DNA of 64,000 bases, from contig JACMZG010001913.1 in assembly GCA_018340805.1 (NCBI GenBank), forward strand, positions 32,992,775 through 33,056,774. Reading direction: 5' to 3'. Of the stretch, positions 1 to 11,413 are shown one piece after another. The position numbers and the translations under genes were made by a program. This stretch comes from Microvelia longipes. Taxonomy: Eukaryota > Arthropoda > Insecta > Hemiptera > Veliidae. The stretch's first letter is position 1. Each line of letters begins with the position of its first letter. The notes below the pieces were generated by a model. It made no database searches. It saw only the letters and a list, made by a program, of their open reading frames with translations, and was not told the origin of the DNA.

Positions 1-309
1 AAGAGTCAGTGAAAATATGTATGATTGCGGAACCATAGAAATTAACAGCTCTTCTGTCTAGATTAGATGAAACATACCTACACTTGAAATTAAAAGGAGT
101 AGAACACTATCTTAGGGAGCTGGCAAAACGGGCCCAACAACGTGGTCTACTTGCCTGGTAGTTACTACCACTCCCCCTCATATCACTATCACCAGGAAAA
201 TTGTCAGATTTGAGTCTTAGTTCATCAAGCTCATAATGTCGACAAAACAAATTTTGTAGACATTGCCAGTTTTTGACTAGTGCAATTTAATAGTCAAGAC
301 AGCAGGACA

Positions 310-620
310 AATCTCTTTTATTTATTTATTTATAATTTACGGTGTGAGTCAATATACAAAAATCAAGAACAAAAATATACAAAATTATGATAATAAAAAA
401 TAAGTTACAGTATAAATTAGTGATAAACATCAAAATTAAAAATTTGAAAAGACTATAAAATAAAATATCGCATTCATAAAGGAGGAAAGTAAATGGGGAA
501 AAAAGAAAAGAAAATCTATAACATCAAAGTATGAGTGATAAATGTGTGATAATGATGGTGAGAAAGATAACAAAAATACACACAAATAATAAACGTTAAA
601 TAAAAGAATAACATAAATCT
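310..620 (-). mobile_element. 3'-end fragment of a non-LTR retrotransposon (copy 1)
   Basis: The segment matches 27,035-27,350 over its whole length. Shared strings include GTGATAAATGTGT, AGAAAGATAACAAAAAT and ATAATAAACGTTAAATAAAA. On the minus strand it ends in an (AAAT)n tail, as 3' ends of LINE-type elements do. No coding part is present, so it reads as a 5'-truncated 3' UTR. The family name is not determined. Confidence 0.6.
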
Positions 621-1172
621 CATGTTAATACTTAATTTAGAAAAAGGTTAAATTTATTAGGGAATACAAAATCAAATATAGAAAATCAAAGATGATGTTT
701 CCTGCATACATAGTTTTATTTTTTGATTTCTTGGACAAAGAGCAACCTTAGGGCTAGGCATCTCATTAAAAATGATTAAAATATTTTATTGGTTTATCAT
801 TTCTTTTTTTTCGTAATAACAGATACACATAACGATAATATTTTCAATTTGGTTAAGAAGTATAGAATAATTATTTGAACTTGAAATTTTAAGTATTCTG
901 GCTTCGTAAATGAACATTACTTGAATAACCTTCTCCAATTCAAGAGGGGAATCACAATAATGCATTTAAGTTTCCTTGTGGTAGCAACACTTCTCTCATA
1001 ACAGAGAGATAAAAATGCAAAAACCACTTGAGATATAACAGACGTTATCTAACAATGTAGACCGAAACTAATTATTTTATTACTTTTTCAACAAATAAAA
1101 TACTTAAAGAATACTTTAATAAACTAGAAACAGTCGCTTCACAAACCTCATCTGCGTTTTGCTGTGTGCTTT

Positions 1173-1599
1173 CCTTCAGACATGTACTAATACTCAAACA
1201 TTTTGAATTTGTTATACTTTTACTTCTAAGAGTAGTTCCTAAAAATAACAAATAAACATTAGAATAATCCCCTGATGAAAGCCCTTATAACGAAACGTAA
1301 GTAAAAACGAGATTAAAAAATATTTCTCAGATAAAAATAAATAAACAATGGTTACCAAATACAGAAGGAAGTAGTCTTAAAAGCCTCATTACAATTTTCT
1401 TTTTTGAGAAATAAATAAAACTTTATTTTGGTCAACTAAATTTAATAAATTATTTAAATCGAAGACACAAGGTTATTATCTGTAACCGTCATGTAACCTT
1501 GCTTAAAGGTTATGCGGTTTTTGTTTACATTTTTAAGAACCCGCGATTTTTTAAAAAGCATTAATACATTTTTATTATTATTAAAAAAATAATATTTTC
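1173..1599 (+). repeat. duplicated flank, copy A (left of LTR array)
   Basis: Nearly identical to 18,697-19,112, including the strings AGACATGTACTA and CAATGGTTACCAAATACAGA. Differences are mostly single-base indels. Copy A is interrupted after AATATTTTC by the first LTR, whereas copy B runs on through that point. It is either a real duplication or two haplotypes assembled in series. Confidence 0.85.
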
Positions 1600-1754
1600 T
1601 GATATAACTTAACTTAAATTAGAAGGAAAGGCATTCATAACAATCGTTTGGTTTTATTCCATCAACAAGAATAATTAGAAAACTTATCCTATTCAATAAA
1701 CTGACATCTCGTTGCTAAGCAACAACACAACATAAACTAATTAAAGATATATCA
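1600..1754 (-). repeat. LTR 1 (3' LTR of copy 1)
   Basis: 155 bp, beginning TGATATA and ending TATATCA, so the termini are a 7-bp inverted repeat of TG...CA type. It contains the palindrome GTTGCTAAGCAAC at 1711-1723. On the left it abuts host flank copy A. Confidence 0.92.
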
Positions 1755-1778
1755 ATCCTCCCCAGCCCTTTAAGGAGG
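1755..1778 (-). other. polypurine tract of copy 1
   Basis: On the minus strand the purine-rich run GGGCTGGGGAGGAT directly precedes the 3' LTR, the position expected for the plus-strand primer of reverse transcription. The same tract precedes the LTRs ending at 6490 and 11,259 (one base shorter there), but not those at 15,997 and 18,674. Confidence 0.75.
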
Positions 1779-2654
1779 AGTGTACGGTCTGCGCCGCTTC
1801 CTTATACGATGACTCCTCCGAAGGGGCATTGCTGCTTGCTCTGGCCTCATTCTAATAGGAGTAACGCCTGGAGCCATCGCTGGTTGTACTGGTGCAGCTT
1901 CCGGCAATACTATGGCGGCCTCTGCTGGAGGAACTGGTCGGGGTGGTGTAGGTGGTGGTGTAGGCTGGTCAGCTGGTGGAGTAGGTTGTGGTGTAGGCTG
2001 GTCAGCTGGTGGAGTAGGTGGTGGTGTAGGCTGGACAGCTGGACCCAATGGTGGTAGGACTGGTGCAGCTGGACCCCATTGTGGTAAAATTGGGGCAGCT
2101 GAAACTACTGGTGTTGGGACTGGCATGACTGGAACTGAGGATGTTTGGCTAGAGGTATGAGTATCTATAGGCTTGGTGGATCGCTCTTGTTGAGTAGCAC
2201 TGTAATAGGGGGTAGTACTGTAATACCTTGCGCGATATTTCGGCTTCTCTGCTTGTTGTGTAATAGAGGGCCGAGCACATGAGAACGGTCGGAGTTGATC
2301 TATATGCCTCTTGTGTATTTTACCGTCGCGTTCCACAACGTACATGACGTTTCCAAGGCAATGTTTTATTTTACCTTGTAGCCACTTTTCTTCCTGAGCG
2401 CTGTAAGAGCGAAACTGCACTAGGTCTCCTTCATCGAAGGACCTTCGTTTAGCTTCGGGATTCGAAAAAGTCTTTCTTTTTCTTGAATCTGGTATCTCTG
2501 GAATTACTAGGTCGAGTCGACTCTTAAGGATTCGCCCCAAAAACAATAAGGAAGGTGGTTCCCCCGTGGTCTGATGGGGAGCCTTGTGATATTGTAGTAA
2601 GAAGGAATCAACAGCCTCTTCTAGATCTCTGGTTTGCGCGCCTTCTTTCAGCAA
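1770..2654 (-). pseudogene. gypsy copy 1: integrase C-terminal part and proline-rich tail
   Basis: This is the continuation of the copy 1 polyprotein in the other frame after the homopolymer break near 2712-2716. It holds the end of the integrase region, a GPY/F-like module (W-x-x-G-K-I ... R-H-I-D-Q-L-R) and then a long proline/alanine-rich tail with repeated PTPP and ADQPTP units. It ends in a strongly basic stretch (RRSHRIRKRRR). In copy 3 the same region is in frame with the integrase core, so it is the C-terminus of one polyprotein rather than a separate env gene. No signal peptide or membrane segment is seen. Confidence 0.85.
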
Positions 2655-2662
2655 TGCCTTCT

Positions 2663-5600
2663 TTATAGACTGAACATAGCGTTCCGCTTGCCCATTACTA
2701 GACGGGTGGTAGGGGGTGTTCTCCTATGGCACCGCACTCCTTGGGTCTTAAGAAATGTTTGAAATTCATCAGCAGTAAATTGTGGTCCGTTATCTGAAAC
2801 GACCACTGAGGGAACACCGTAAGTACAGAAAATTTTTCTCAGACTCTTACAAGTAGCTTCAGCCGTAATGGAAGTCATTATTTTTACTTGAGTCCACTTA
2901 GAGTAGGCATCAACGATAATTAGTAGGTATTTATTGTTTTTCAGAGGTCCAGCGAAATCAAGATGGATGCGTTCCCAAGGTGCACTAGGGTATTCCCAAT
3001 GATGATCTTTATTTTTCGCTGGCATTGTAGCATGTTTTAAACACTCAGAACATGTTTTGGCGATCCGCTCGATATCTCTATCGATGTTTGGCCAATACAC
3101 AAGAGATCTAGCTAAACCTTTCATTTTTGTAATGCCGATGTGGGCAACATGGAGCTCTTTAAGAATCATTTCATGGAACTTTTTTGGAATTACAACCCGA
3201 TGACCTAACATTAAGCATCCGCATGCTTGGGAGAAATCTAACGTCCTACCGGAGTATCCTAGAGCTTTTAAATCCTCCCCATTTTGCAAGGCAGACAGTA
3301 TGGGTGCTAGCACGGGGTCTTTTGTAGTTTCTTTAGAAATTCGTTCTGAATTTACCGGTAATTGGGAAATTTGCATTTGCACGAAAGAATCGAATTCCTC
3401 TGAAATGGAATGATAACTATAAGATTTTAGAGAGTCTGATTCTTCAGAAGACTTTAATGGGGCTCGGGAAAGGTAATCCGCATTTAAATTTTGGGTCGAC
3501 TTTTTATGTTTAATCTCGTAACTGAAATTAGTTAAATAACTAGCGTAATTTGCACATCGGGAAAGGGTAAACTTTGGTAAGGCTGTATTTGGCGCAAAAA
3601 TATGATAAATAGGTTTATTATCGGTGACAATAGTAAATTTCCTCCCATATACGTATTGAAAGAATTTTTTAACCCCCAAAACAATACTTAAAGCTTCGCG
3701 ATCGATCTGAGGGTACTTCTTCTCGGTTTCACTTAAAGCTTTGCTGGCATAGGCAATCGGTCTTTCGACTCCATCTGGCATGATATGCGACAAGACCGCT
3801 CCTAACCCTATAGGACTGGCATCTACGGCCAGAATGAGAGGTAGTTTAGGGTTATAAGGCGTTAACACCCGATTTGATGCTAGTTCTTCCTTAAGTATTT
3901 TTAGGCTTTCGAGACCTTTCTTAGTCCATTGAAACTTTGAATTCTTAAGTATGTCCCTTAAAGGAGCTGTAATCGCAGATAAGTTAGGAATAAAGCTGTG
4001 ATAGTAGGTAACTTTCCCTAAAAAGGACCTTAGTTCATCAAAAGTATTGGGTTTAGGAGCATTGAGTATTGCAGTAACATGCTTGTCTAGTTTATGAATC
4101 CCCGTCTTATCAATTCGATGTCCTAAGTATTCAACGCTGTCTAAAAGAAAAGCACATTTGGATTTCCTTAACTTTAATCCTGAAGCACGGATTCTTTCAA
4201 AGACTAACTTTAAAGTACTTAACATATGCTCCGGAGATGATGCATATACTAAGAAATCGTCGAAGAAATTCTTAACGTTTTTGATACCTTCAAAAATATT
4301 ATTGGTGCGCCTATGCCATATGGCAGGAATACTGGCTACACCGTACTGAGCTCGTTTTGGCCGAATGAGACCATGAGTAGGCGTATTCAACGTCATGACC
4401 TCACTGAACTCCTCACTGCATGGTAAGCTCATGTACGCATCCGTAATATCGATTTTACAAAATATTTTAGCGTCTCGGACTTCACTGAATATCTCTTCTA
4501 CCCTGGGTATAGGGTATTCATCTATGATAATCTGTGGGTTTAAAGTGGATTTATAATCTCCCGTGATTCTAATCTTCTCTCCCTTAACGACCACATGAGT
4601 CGGTGAAGCCCACTGAGAATGCGCGACTTTTTCATAAAATCCAGACTGCAGTTTCTTTTCTATTTCCGAGGAGTAAGTTTTAAGCAAAGCAAACGGAATT
4701 GGTCGCGCTTTAGCGAATACTGGTCGAGCAGTTGCCTTCAGATGCACATCTATAGGCGGTCCCACCAATGTGCCGGCTGTTTCACTAAAGATATCTTCAT
4801 ATTGTTTAAGCAGCTTGTTAAGTTCGTGTTTATTTTGCTTATTTACAACTTGTGCCGATTCTAACTCAGAAATATCGTGCATTTTAAACAAACTTTGAAA
4901 AGAAAGTAGATCTGCAAAGTGTACTATCCAGTCCCGCCCGAAGATACAATCAGCATCGAAATCGACAACATATAGATCTAAAGATTTAGTTCTGCCCTTA
5001 AAAGTTACTTCAACAGTGGCGAACCCTAAACATTTGAATTTATTTTTGGTGAAACTAGCAAAAGTACGCTTAGAAGGTGAGAGCCTTTGGCGGGGCAGCA
5101 ATTTCTCGAATATATTTCTGCCTATAATTGAACAGGCTCCGCCAGTGTCTAGTTCCATTTTTAACGGCCTATTGTTAATTAAGACGTCAATCATCGCTCT
5201 CGGGTTACGCAGTAACTTTGTAGCATTAATTGAATTCTCATAACATTGTATATGAGCATAACTTTCAGAATCCGTATCACTCTCCGTAGTTTCAGTTTCT
5301 TGGACTGCGTGACTCTTTCGTTTAGACGACTCCTTGCGGCAGACGCTAGCTACATGACCCTTAATTTTACACTTTGAGCAAAAACTGTCTCTATTGGGAC
5401 AATCCTTGCGCCAATGCTGTCCCCCACAGCTGAAACACGCACCCCGGGATGCGGAAGAATTGGTAGAATTATTTATTATTTTTTTTCTAAAACTAGTACT
5501 GTTATCTTTTGATTTACTTTTCATTTTTCTCTCTGAACTAAATTTAAATTGGGTACTATCATTTTTTGTAGGACTAAATTTAACGAGTGAAGCAGCCTCC

Positions 5601-6262
5601 CGTGTAGCTTCCACTTCTGAAGCTATTAGGACAGCATCCTCGAATTTCTCGGGTTTTTTCGCTATTATTTCATCGCGAATTTCATCACGCAGTACCCCGT
5701 GCAGCAATTGAACTATTAACGAATAATCTAAAAAAGTTTTGAACTCACAGTAACGCGCCCCTGCCTTTAATTGGGACACGAATTCATGAAGCGGCTGATT
5801 AGGCAATTGAACAATATTTCGGAATTTAATCGCTTCGCTATATTTGTTTTTAGTTTTAATCAAATGATTAGTAAGCAATTGTTTTATGCTAGCAAACTCA
5901 AGACTATTACAATCATTCGGGTAAGCTAGATTTCTTAGCGTATTGTTTAAATCTGGCCCCATATGTACTCTCAGATGCGATGCCCATTCACTGACATCAA
6001 TTTTGCAAAGCTTGAGCTGTAATTCTATTCTTTCAAAATAATCTTCAAGTGTTTCATTTGAATTACTATTATAAGCTTCGAAGCTGAAGCGTGCATTAGA
6101 AGAAGTATGGCTAACAGTAGAAGTATTAGCCATAGAATGGCTAGAAGTATTTGCCACATTAGAAATCTGTATTTCAGCAAGCATCGAAACTATCGCTGTC
6201 AGTTTATCAAGTTTTTCATTCAAAGCATCATTAGAAATATTAGATTGGCCTTCAGTGTCCAT
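2663..6262 (-). pseudogene. gypsy copy 1: gag-pol polyprotein (broken in integrase)
   Basis: Open for 1,199 residues from an ATG 74 bp inside the 5' LTR. Order: a gag/capsid region (about residues 1-260); two CCHC zinc knuckles (C-x2-C-x3-H-x4-C then C-x2-C-x4-H-x4-C, about 280-310); an aspartic protease with LDTGG; a reverse transcriptase with an FFDD active site in place of the usual YxDD; an RNase H starting at AVDAS; and an integrase with an HHCC zinc finger (HVAHIG ... CSEC) and catalytic aspartates in HLDFAG and SDNGPQF. The frame is lost just before the third catalytic residue (E) by one base missing from a run of G (plus strand 2712-2716), so the copy as assembled lacks the full DDE triad. 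Confidence 0.93.
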
Positions 6263-6316
6263 TTTGTTAAGTGTATAAAATAAAATTTAAATCACAACTC
6301 ACTGACTTCCAGTTTT

Positions 6317-6333
6317 CCTTGTCCTCGTCGCCA
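6317..6333 (-). other. primer-binding site of copy 1
   Basis: Two bases inside the 5' LTR the minus strand reads TGGCGACGAGGACAAGG. A TGG start at this position is the hallmark of a tRNA primer site. Which tRNA is used cannot be settled here. The same sequence follows the LTRs at 15,840 and 18,520. Confidence 0.75.
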
Positions 6334-6335
6334 TT

Positions 6336-6490
6336 TGATATAACTTAACTTAAATTAGAAGGAAAGGCATTCATAACAATCGTTTGGTTTTATTCCATCA
6401 ACAAGAATAATTAGAAAACTTATCCTATTCAATAAACTGACATCTCGTTGCTAAGCAACAACACAACATAAACTAATTAAAGATATATCA
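6336..6490 (-). repeat. LTR 2 (5' LTR of copy 1, 3' LTR of copy 2)
   Basis: 155 bp with the same sequence as LTR 1. It is shared by two adjacent internal regions, the structure expected from recombination between LTRs or from an assembly repeat. The palindrome GTTGCTAAGCAAC lies at 6447-6459. Confidence 0.92.
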
Positions 6491-6505
6491 ATCCTCCCCA
6501 GCCCT

Positions 6506-7384
6506 TTAAGGAGGAGTGTACGGTCTGCGCCGCTTCCTTATACGATGACTCCTCCGAAGGGGCATTGCTGCTTGCTCTGGCCTCATTCTAATAGGAGTAA
6601 CGCCTGGAGCCATCGCTGGTTGTACTGGTGCAGCTTCCGGCAATACTATGGCGGCCTCTGCTGGAGGAACTGGTCGGGGTGGTGTAGGTGGTGGTGTAGG
6701 CTGGTCAGCTGGTGGAGTAGGTTGTGGTGTAGGCTGGTCAGCTGGTGGAGTAGGTGGTGGTGTAGGCTGGACAGCTGGACCCAATGGTGGTAGGACTGGT
6801 GCAGCTGGACCCCATTGTGGTAAAATTGGGGCAGCTGAAACTACTGGTGTTGGGACTGGCATGACTGGAACTGAGGATGTTTGGCTAGAGGTATGAGTCT
6901 CTATAGGCTTGGTGGATCGCTCTTGTTGAGTAGCACTAGGGGTAGTACTGTAATACCTTGCGCGATATTTCGGCTTCTCTGCTTGTTGTGTAATAGAGGG
7001 CCGAGCACATGAGAACGGTCGGAGTTGATCTATATGCCTCTTGTGTATTTTACCGTCGCGTTCCACAACGTACATGACGTTTCCAAGGCAATGTTTTATT
7101 TTACCTTGTAGCCACTTTTCTTCCTGAGCGCTGTAAGAGCGAAACTGCACTAGGTCTCCTTCATCGAAGGACCTTCGTTTAGCTTCGGGATTCGAAAAAG
7201 TCTTTCTTTTTCTTGAATCTGGTATCTCTGGAATTACTAGGTCGAGTCGACTCTTAAGGATTCGCCCCAAAAACAATAAGGAAGGTGGTTCCCCCGTGGT
7301 CTGATGGGGAGCCTTGTGATATTGTAGTAAGAAGGAATCAACAGCCTCTTCTAGATCTCTGGTTTGCGCGCCTTCTTTCAGCAA
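6506..7384 (-). pseudogene. gypsy copy 2: integrase C-terminal part and proline-rich tail
   Basis: Equivalent to 1770-2654 in copy 1 but two residues shorter, from a 6-bp deletion in the tyrosine-rich linker. The GPY/F-like module, PTPP repeats and basic end are all kept. It is out of frame with the upstream integrase because of the same five-G run seen in copy 1. Confidence 0.85.
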
Positions 7385-7392
7385 TGCCTTCT

Positions 7393-9453
7393 TTATAGAC
7401 TGAACATAGCGTTCCGCTTGCCCATTACTAGACGGGTGGTAGGGGGTGTTCTCCTATGGCACCGCACTCCTTGGGTCTTAAGAAATGTTTGAAATTCATC
7501 AGCAGTAAATTGTGGTCCGTTATCTGAAACGACCACTGAGGGAACACCGTAAGTACAGAAAATTTTTCTCAGACTCTTACAAGTAGCTTCAGCCGTAATG
7601 GAAGTCATTATTTTTACTTGAGTCCACTTAGAGTAGGCATCAACGATAATTAGTAGGTATTTATTGTTTTTCAGAGGTCCAGCGAAATCAAGATGGATGC
7701 GTTCCCAAGGTGCACTAGGGTATTCCCAATGATGATCTTTATTTTTCGCTGGCATTGTAGCATGTTTTAAACACTCAGAACATGTTTTGGCGATCCGCTC
7801 GATATCTCTATCGATGTTTGGCCAATACACAAGAGATCTAGCTAAACCTTTCATTTTTGTAATGCCGATGTGGGCAACATGGAGCTCTTTAAGAATCATT
7901 TCATGGAACTTTTTTGGAATTACAACCCGATGACCTAACATTAAGCATCCGCATGCTTGGGAGAAATCTAACGTCCTACCGGAGTATCCTAGAGCTTTTA
8001 AATCCTCCCCATTTTGCAAGGCAGACAGTATGGGTGCTAGCACGGGGTCTTTTGTAGTTTCTTTAGAAATTCGTTCTGAATTTACCGGTAATTGGGAAAT
8101 TTGCATTTGCACGAAAGAATCGAATTCCTCTGAAATGGAATGATAACTATAAGATTTTAGAGAGTCTGATTCTTCAGAAGACTTTAATGGGGCTCGGGAA
8201 AGGTAATCCGCATTTAAATTTTGGGTCGACTTTTTATGTTTAATCTCGTAACTGAAATTAGTTAAATAACTAGCGTAATTTGCACATCGGGAAAGGGTAA
8301 ACTTTGGTAAGGCTGTATTTGGCGCAAAAATATGATAAATAGGTTTATTATCGGTGACAATAGTAAATTTCCTCCCATATACGTATTGAAAGAATTTTTT
8401 AACCCCCCAAACAATACTTAAAGCTTCGCGATCGATCTGAGGGTACTTCTTCTCGGTTTCACTTAAAGCTTTGCTGGCATAGGCAATCGGTCTTTCGACT
8501 CCATCTGGCATGATATGCGACAAGACCGCTCCTAACCCTATAGGACTGGCATCTACGGCCAGAATGAGAGGTAGTTTAGGGTTATAAGGCGTTAACACCC
8601 GATTTGATGCTAGTTCTTCCTTAAGTATTTTTAGGCTTTCGAGACCTTTCTTAGTCCATTGAAACTTTGAATTCTTAAGTATGTCCCTTAAAGGAGCTGT
8701 AATCGCAGATAAGTTAGGAATAAAGCTGTGATAGTAGGTAACTTTCCCTAAAAAGGACCTTAGTTCATCAAAAGTATTGGGTTTAGGAGCATTGAGTATT
8801 GCAGTAACATGCTTGTCTAGTTTATGAATCCCCGTCTTATCAATTCGATGTCCTAAGTATTCAACGCTGTCTAAAAGAAAAGCACATTTGGATTTCCTTA
8901 ACTTTAATCCTGAAGCACGGATTCTTTCAAAGACTAACTTTAAAGTACTTAACATATGCTCCGGAGATGATGCATATACTAAGAAATCGTCGAAGAAATT
9001 CTTAACGTTTTTGATACCTTCAAAAATATTATTGGTGCGCCTATGCCATATGGCAGGAATACTGGCTACACCGTACTGAGCTCGTTTTGGCCGAATGAGA
9101 CCATGAGTAGGCGTATTCAACGTCATGACCTCACTGAACTCCTCACTGCATGGTAAGCTCATGTACGCATCCGTAATATCGATTTTACAAAATATTTTAG
9201 CGTCTCGGACTTCACTGAATATCTCTTCTACCCTGGGTATAGGGTATTCATCTATGATAATCTGTGGGTTTAAAGTGGATTTATAATCTCCCGTGATTCT
9301 AATCTTCTCTCCCTTAACGACCACATGAGTCGGTGAAGCCCACTGAGAATGCGCGACTTTTTCATAAAATCCAGACTGCAGTTTCTTTTCTATTTCCGAG
9401 GAGTAAGTTTTAAGCAAAGCAAACGCAATTGGTCGCGCTTTAGCGAATACTGG
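7393..9453 (-). pseudogene. gypsy copy 2: RT, RNase H and integrase core
   Basis: An open frame runs from just after the nonsense codon at 9454-9456 through reverse transcriptase (FFDD), RNase H (AVDAS), the integrase zinc finger and the first two catalytic aspartates. It then hits the same homopolymer break as copy 1. The first in-frame start-like codon is near 9417. There is no independent ATG context, so this is a fragment of the polyprotein. Confidence 0.88.
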
Positions 9454-9924
9454 TCAAGCAGTTGCCTTCAGATGCGCATCTATAGGCGGTCCCACCAATG
9501 TGCCGGCTGTTTCACTAAAGATATCTTCATATTGTTTAAGCAGCTTGTTAAGTTCGTGTTTATTTTGCTTATTTACAACTTGTGCCGATTCTAACTCAGA
9601 AATATCGTGCATTTTAAACAAACTTTGAAAAGAAAGTGGATCTGCAAAGTGTACTATCCAGTCCCGCCCGAAGATACAATCAGCATCGAAATCGACAACA
9701 TATAGATCTAAAGATTTAGTTCTGCCCTTAAAAGTTACTTCAACAGTGGCGAACCCTAAACATTTGAATTTATTTTTGGTGAAACTAGCAAAAGTTCGCT
9801 TAGAAGGTGAGAGCCTTTGGCGGGGCAGCAATTTCTCGAATATATTTCTGCCTATAATTGAACAGGCTCCGCCAGTGTCTAGTTCCATTTTTAACGGCCT
9901 ATTGTTAATTAAGACGTCAATCAT
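9454..9924 (-). pseudogene. gypsy copy 2: protease region ending in a nonsense codon
   Basis: Carries the aspartic protease LDTGG motif and its downstream IFGRDW loop. It ends at TGA (9454-9456), where copies 1, 3 and 4 have an arginine codon CGA, a single C-to-T type change. The frame is open upstream of 9924 into the gag zinc-knuckle region. Confidence 0.85.
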
Positions 9925-10202
9925 CGCTCTCGGGTTACGCAGTAACTTTGTAGCATTAATTAAATTCTCATAACATTGTATATGAGCATAACTTTCAGAA
10001 TCCGTATCACTCTCCGTAGTTTCAGTTTCTTGGACTGCGTGACTCTTTCGTTTAGACGACTCCTTGCGGCAGACGCTAGCTACATGACCCTTAATTTTAC
10101 ACTTTGAGCAAAAACTGTCTCTATGGGGACAATCCTTGCGCCAATGCTGTCCCCCACAGCTGAAACACGCACCCCGGGATGCGGAAGAATTGGTAGAATT
10201 AT

Positions 10203-10934
10203 TTATTTTTTTTTTCTAAAACTAGTACTGTTATCTTTTGATTTACTTTTAATTTTTCTCTCTGAACTAAATTTAAATTGGGTACTATCATTTTTTGTAG
10301 GACTAAATTTAACGAGTGAAGCAGCCTCCCGTGTAGCTTCCACTTCTGAAGCTATTAGGACAGCATCCTCGAATTTCTCGGGTTTTTTCGCTATTATTTC
10401 ATCGCGAATTTCATCACGCAGTACCCCGTGCAGCAATTGAACTATTAACGAATAATCTAAAAAAGTTTTGAACTCACAGTAACGCGCCCCTGCCTTTAAT
10501 TGGGACACGAATTCATGAAGCGGCTGATTAGGCAATTGAACAATATTTCGGAATTTAATCGCTTCGCTATATTTGTTTTTAGTTTTAATCAAATGATTAG
10601 TAAGCAATTGTTTTATGCTAGCAAACTCAAGACTATTACAATCATTCGGGTAAGCTAGATTTCTTAGCGTATTGTTTAAATCTGGCCCCATATGTACTCT
10701 CAGATGCGATGCCCATTCACTGACATCAATTTTGCAAAGCTTGAGCTGTAATTCTATTCTTTCAAAATAATCTTCAAGTGTTTCATTTGAATTACTATTA
10801 TAAGCTTCGAAGCTGAAGCGTGCATTAGAAGAAGTATGGCTAACAGTAGAAGTATTAGCCATAGAATGGCTAGAAGTATTTGCCACATTAGAAATCTGTA
10901 TTTCAGCAAGCATCGAAACTATCGCTGTCAGTTT
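10203..10934 (-). pseudogene. gypsy copy 2: gag fragment next to the gap
   Basis: Matches gag of the other copies from about residue 20 to the lysine-rich stretch before the zinc knuckles. There a one-base loss in a T run (near 10,207-10,217) shifts the frame. The start codon falls inside the N gap. Confidence 0.85.
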
Positions 10935-11157
10935 NNNNNNNNNNNNNNNNNNNNNNNNNNNNNNNNNNNNNNNNNNNNNNNNNNNNNNNNNNNNNNNNNN
11001 NNNNNNNNNNNNNNNNNNNNNNNNNNNNNNNNNNNNNNNNNNNNNNNNNNNNNNNNNNNNNNNNNNNNNNNNNNNNNNNNNNNNNNNNNNNNNNNNNNNN
11101 NNNNNNNNNNNNNNNNNNNNNNNNNNNNNNNNNNNNNNNNNNNNNNNNNNNNNNNNN
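10935..11157. other. assembly gap (223 N)
   Basis: Unresolved bases. By alignment with copy 1 about 179 bp would be expected here (gag start, leader, primer-binding site and the first part of the LTR). The gap length may be an estimate. Confidence 0.99.
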
Positions 11158-11259
11158 TGGTTTCCATCAACAAGAATAATTAGAAAACTTATCCTATTCA
11201 ATAAACTGACATCTCGTTGCTAAGCAACAACACAACATAAACTAATTAAAGATATATCA
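11158..11259 (-). repeat. LTR 3 (partial, right part after the gap)
   Basis: The last ~100 bp of the 155-bp LTR, ending TATATCA. It lacks four bases (TATT) present in the other LTRs close to the gap edge. The palindrome GTTGCTAAGCAAC is at 11,216-11,228. Confidence 0.9.
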
Positions 11260-11413
11260 ATCCTCCCAGCCCTTTAAGGAGGAGTGTACGGTCTGCGCCG
11301 CTTCCTTATACGATGACTCCTCCGAAGGGGCATTGCTGCTTGCTCTGGCCTCATTCTAATAGGAGTAACGCCTGGAGCCATCGCTGGTTGTACTGGTGCA
11401 GCTTCCGGCAATA

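Larger units (their letters stand above)
1..1599. other. left flank without a recognisable gene
   Basis: AT-rich sequence with stops in all frames and no coding signal that I recognise. It contains the non-LTR retrotransposon tail at 310-620. Its last ~430 bp are a near copy of the DNA just upstream of the tws 5' region (18,697-19,112). Nothing else is identified. Confidence 0.6.
1600..6490 (-). mobile_element. Ty3/gypsy LTR retrotransposon, copy 1 (full length)
   Basis: The element is 4,891 bp and is bounded by two 155-bp LTRs (1600-1754 and 6336-6490) that look identical. It has a primer-binding site inside the 5' LTR (6317-6333) and a purine-rich tract before the 3' LTR. The internal region encodes one gag-pol polyprotein in the order gag, protease, RT, RNase H, integrase, which is the Ty3/gypsy (Metaviridae) order. 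The two-knuckle gag and the integrase style resemble the Mag-like lineage; that placement is inferred. A one-base homopolymer difference near 2712-2716 breaks the frame in the integrase. The right LTR is shared with copy 2. Confidence 0.93.
6336..11259 (-). mobile_element. Ty3/gypsy retrotransposon, copy 2 (with assembly gap)
   Basis: Same structure as copy 1. Its 5' LTR and gag start are partly lost in the run of N at 10,935-11,157. It is the most diverged copy: it lacks 6 bp in the C-terminal region near 6937, has a nonsense codon at 9454-9456 after the protease, a frameshift in a T run near 10,207, and many single-base differences that copies 1, 3 and 4 do not share. Confidence 0.9.

Noticed and set aside
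1809..2160. Plus-strand open frames rich in Gly, Trp and Cys (also at 6545-6896 and 11313-11663)
   Set aside because: They are the antisense of the proline-rich repeat tail of the gypsy polyprotein; GGT/TGG repeats read backwards produce them.
1770..2654. Separate env-like gene at the 3' end of the gypsy element
   Set aside because: No signal peptide, glycosylation-rich ectodomain or membrane anchor is seen, and copy 3 shows that it is continuous with the integrase frame.
4158..5711. Plus-strand open frames opposite the gag-pol region, repeated in each copy
   Set aside because: Shadows of the minus-strand polyprotein. They carry no domain features and recur only because the element is repeated.
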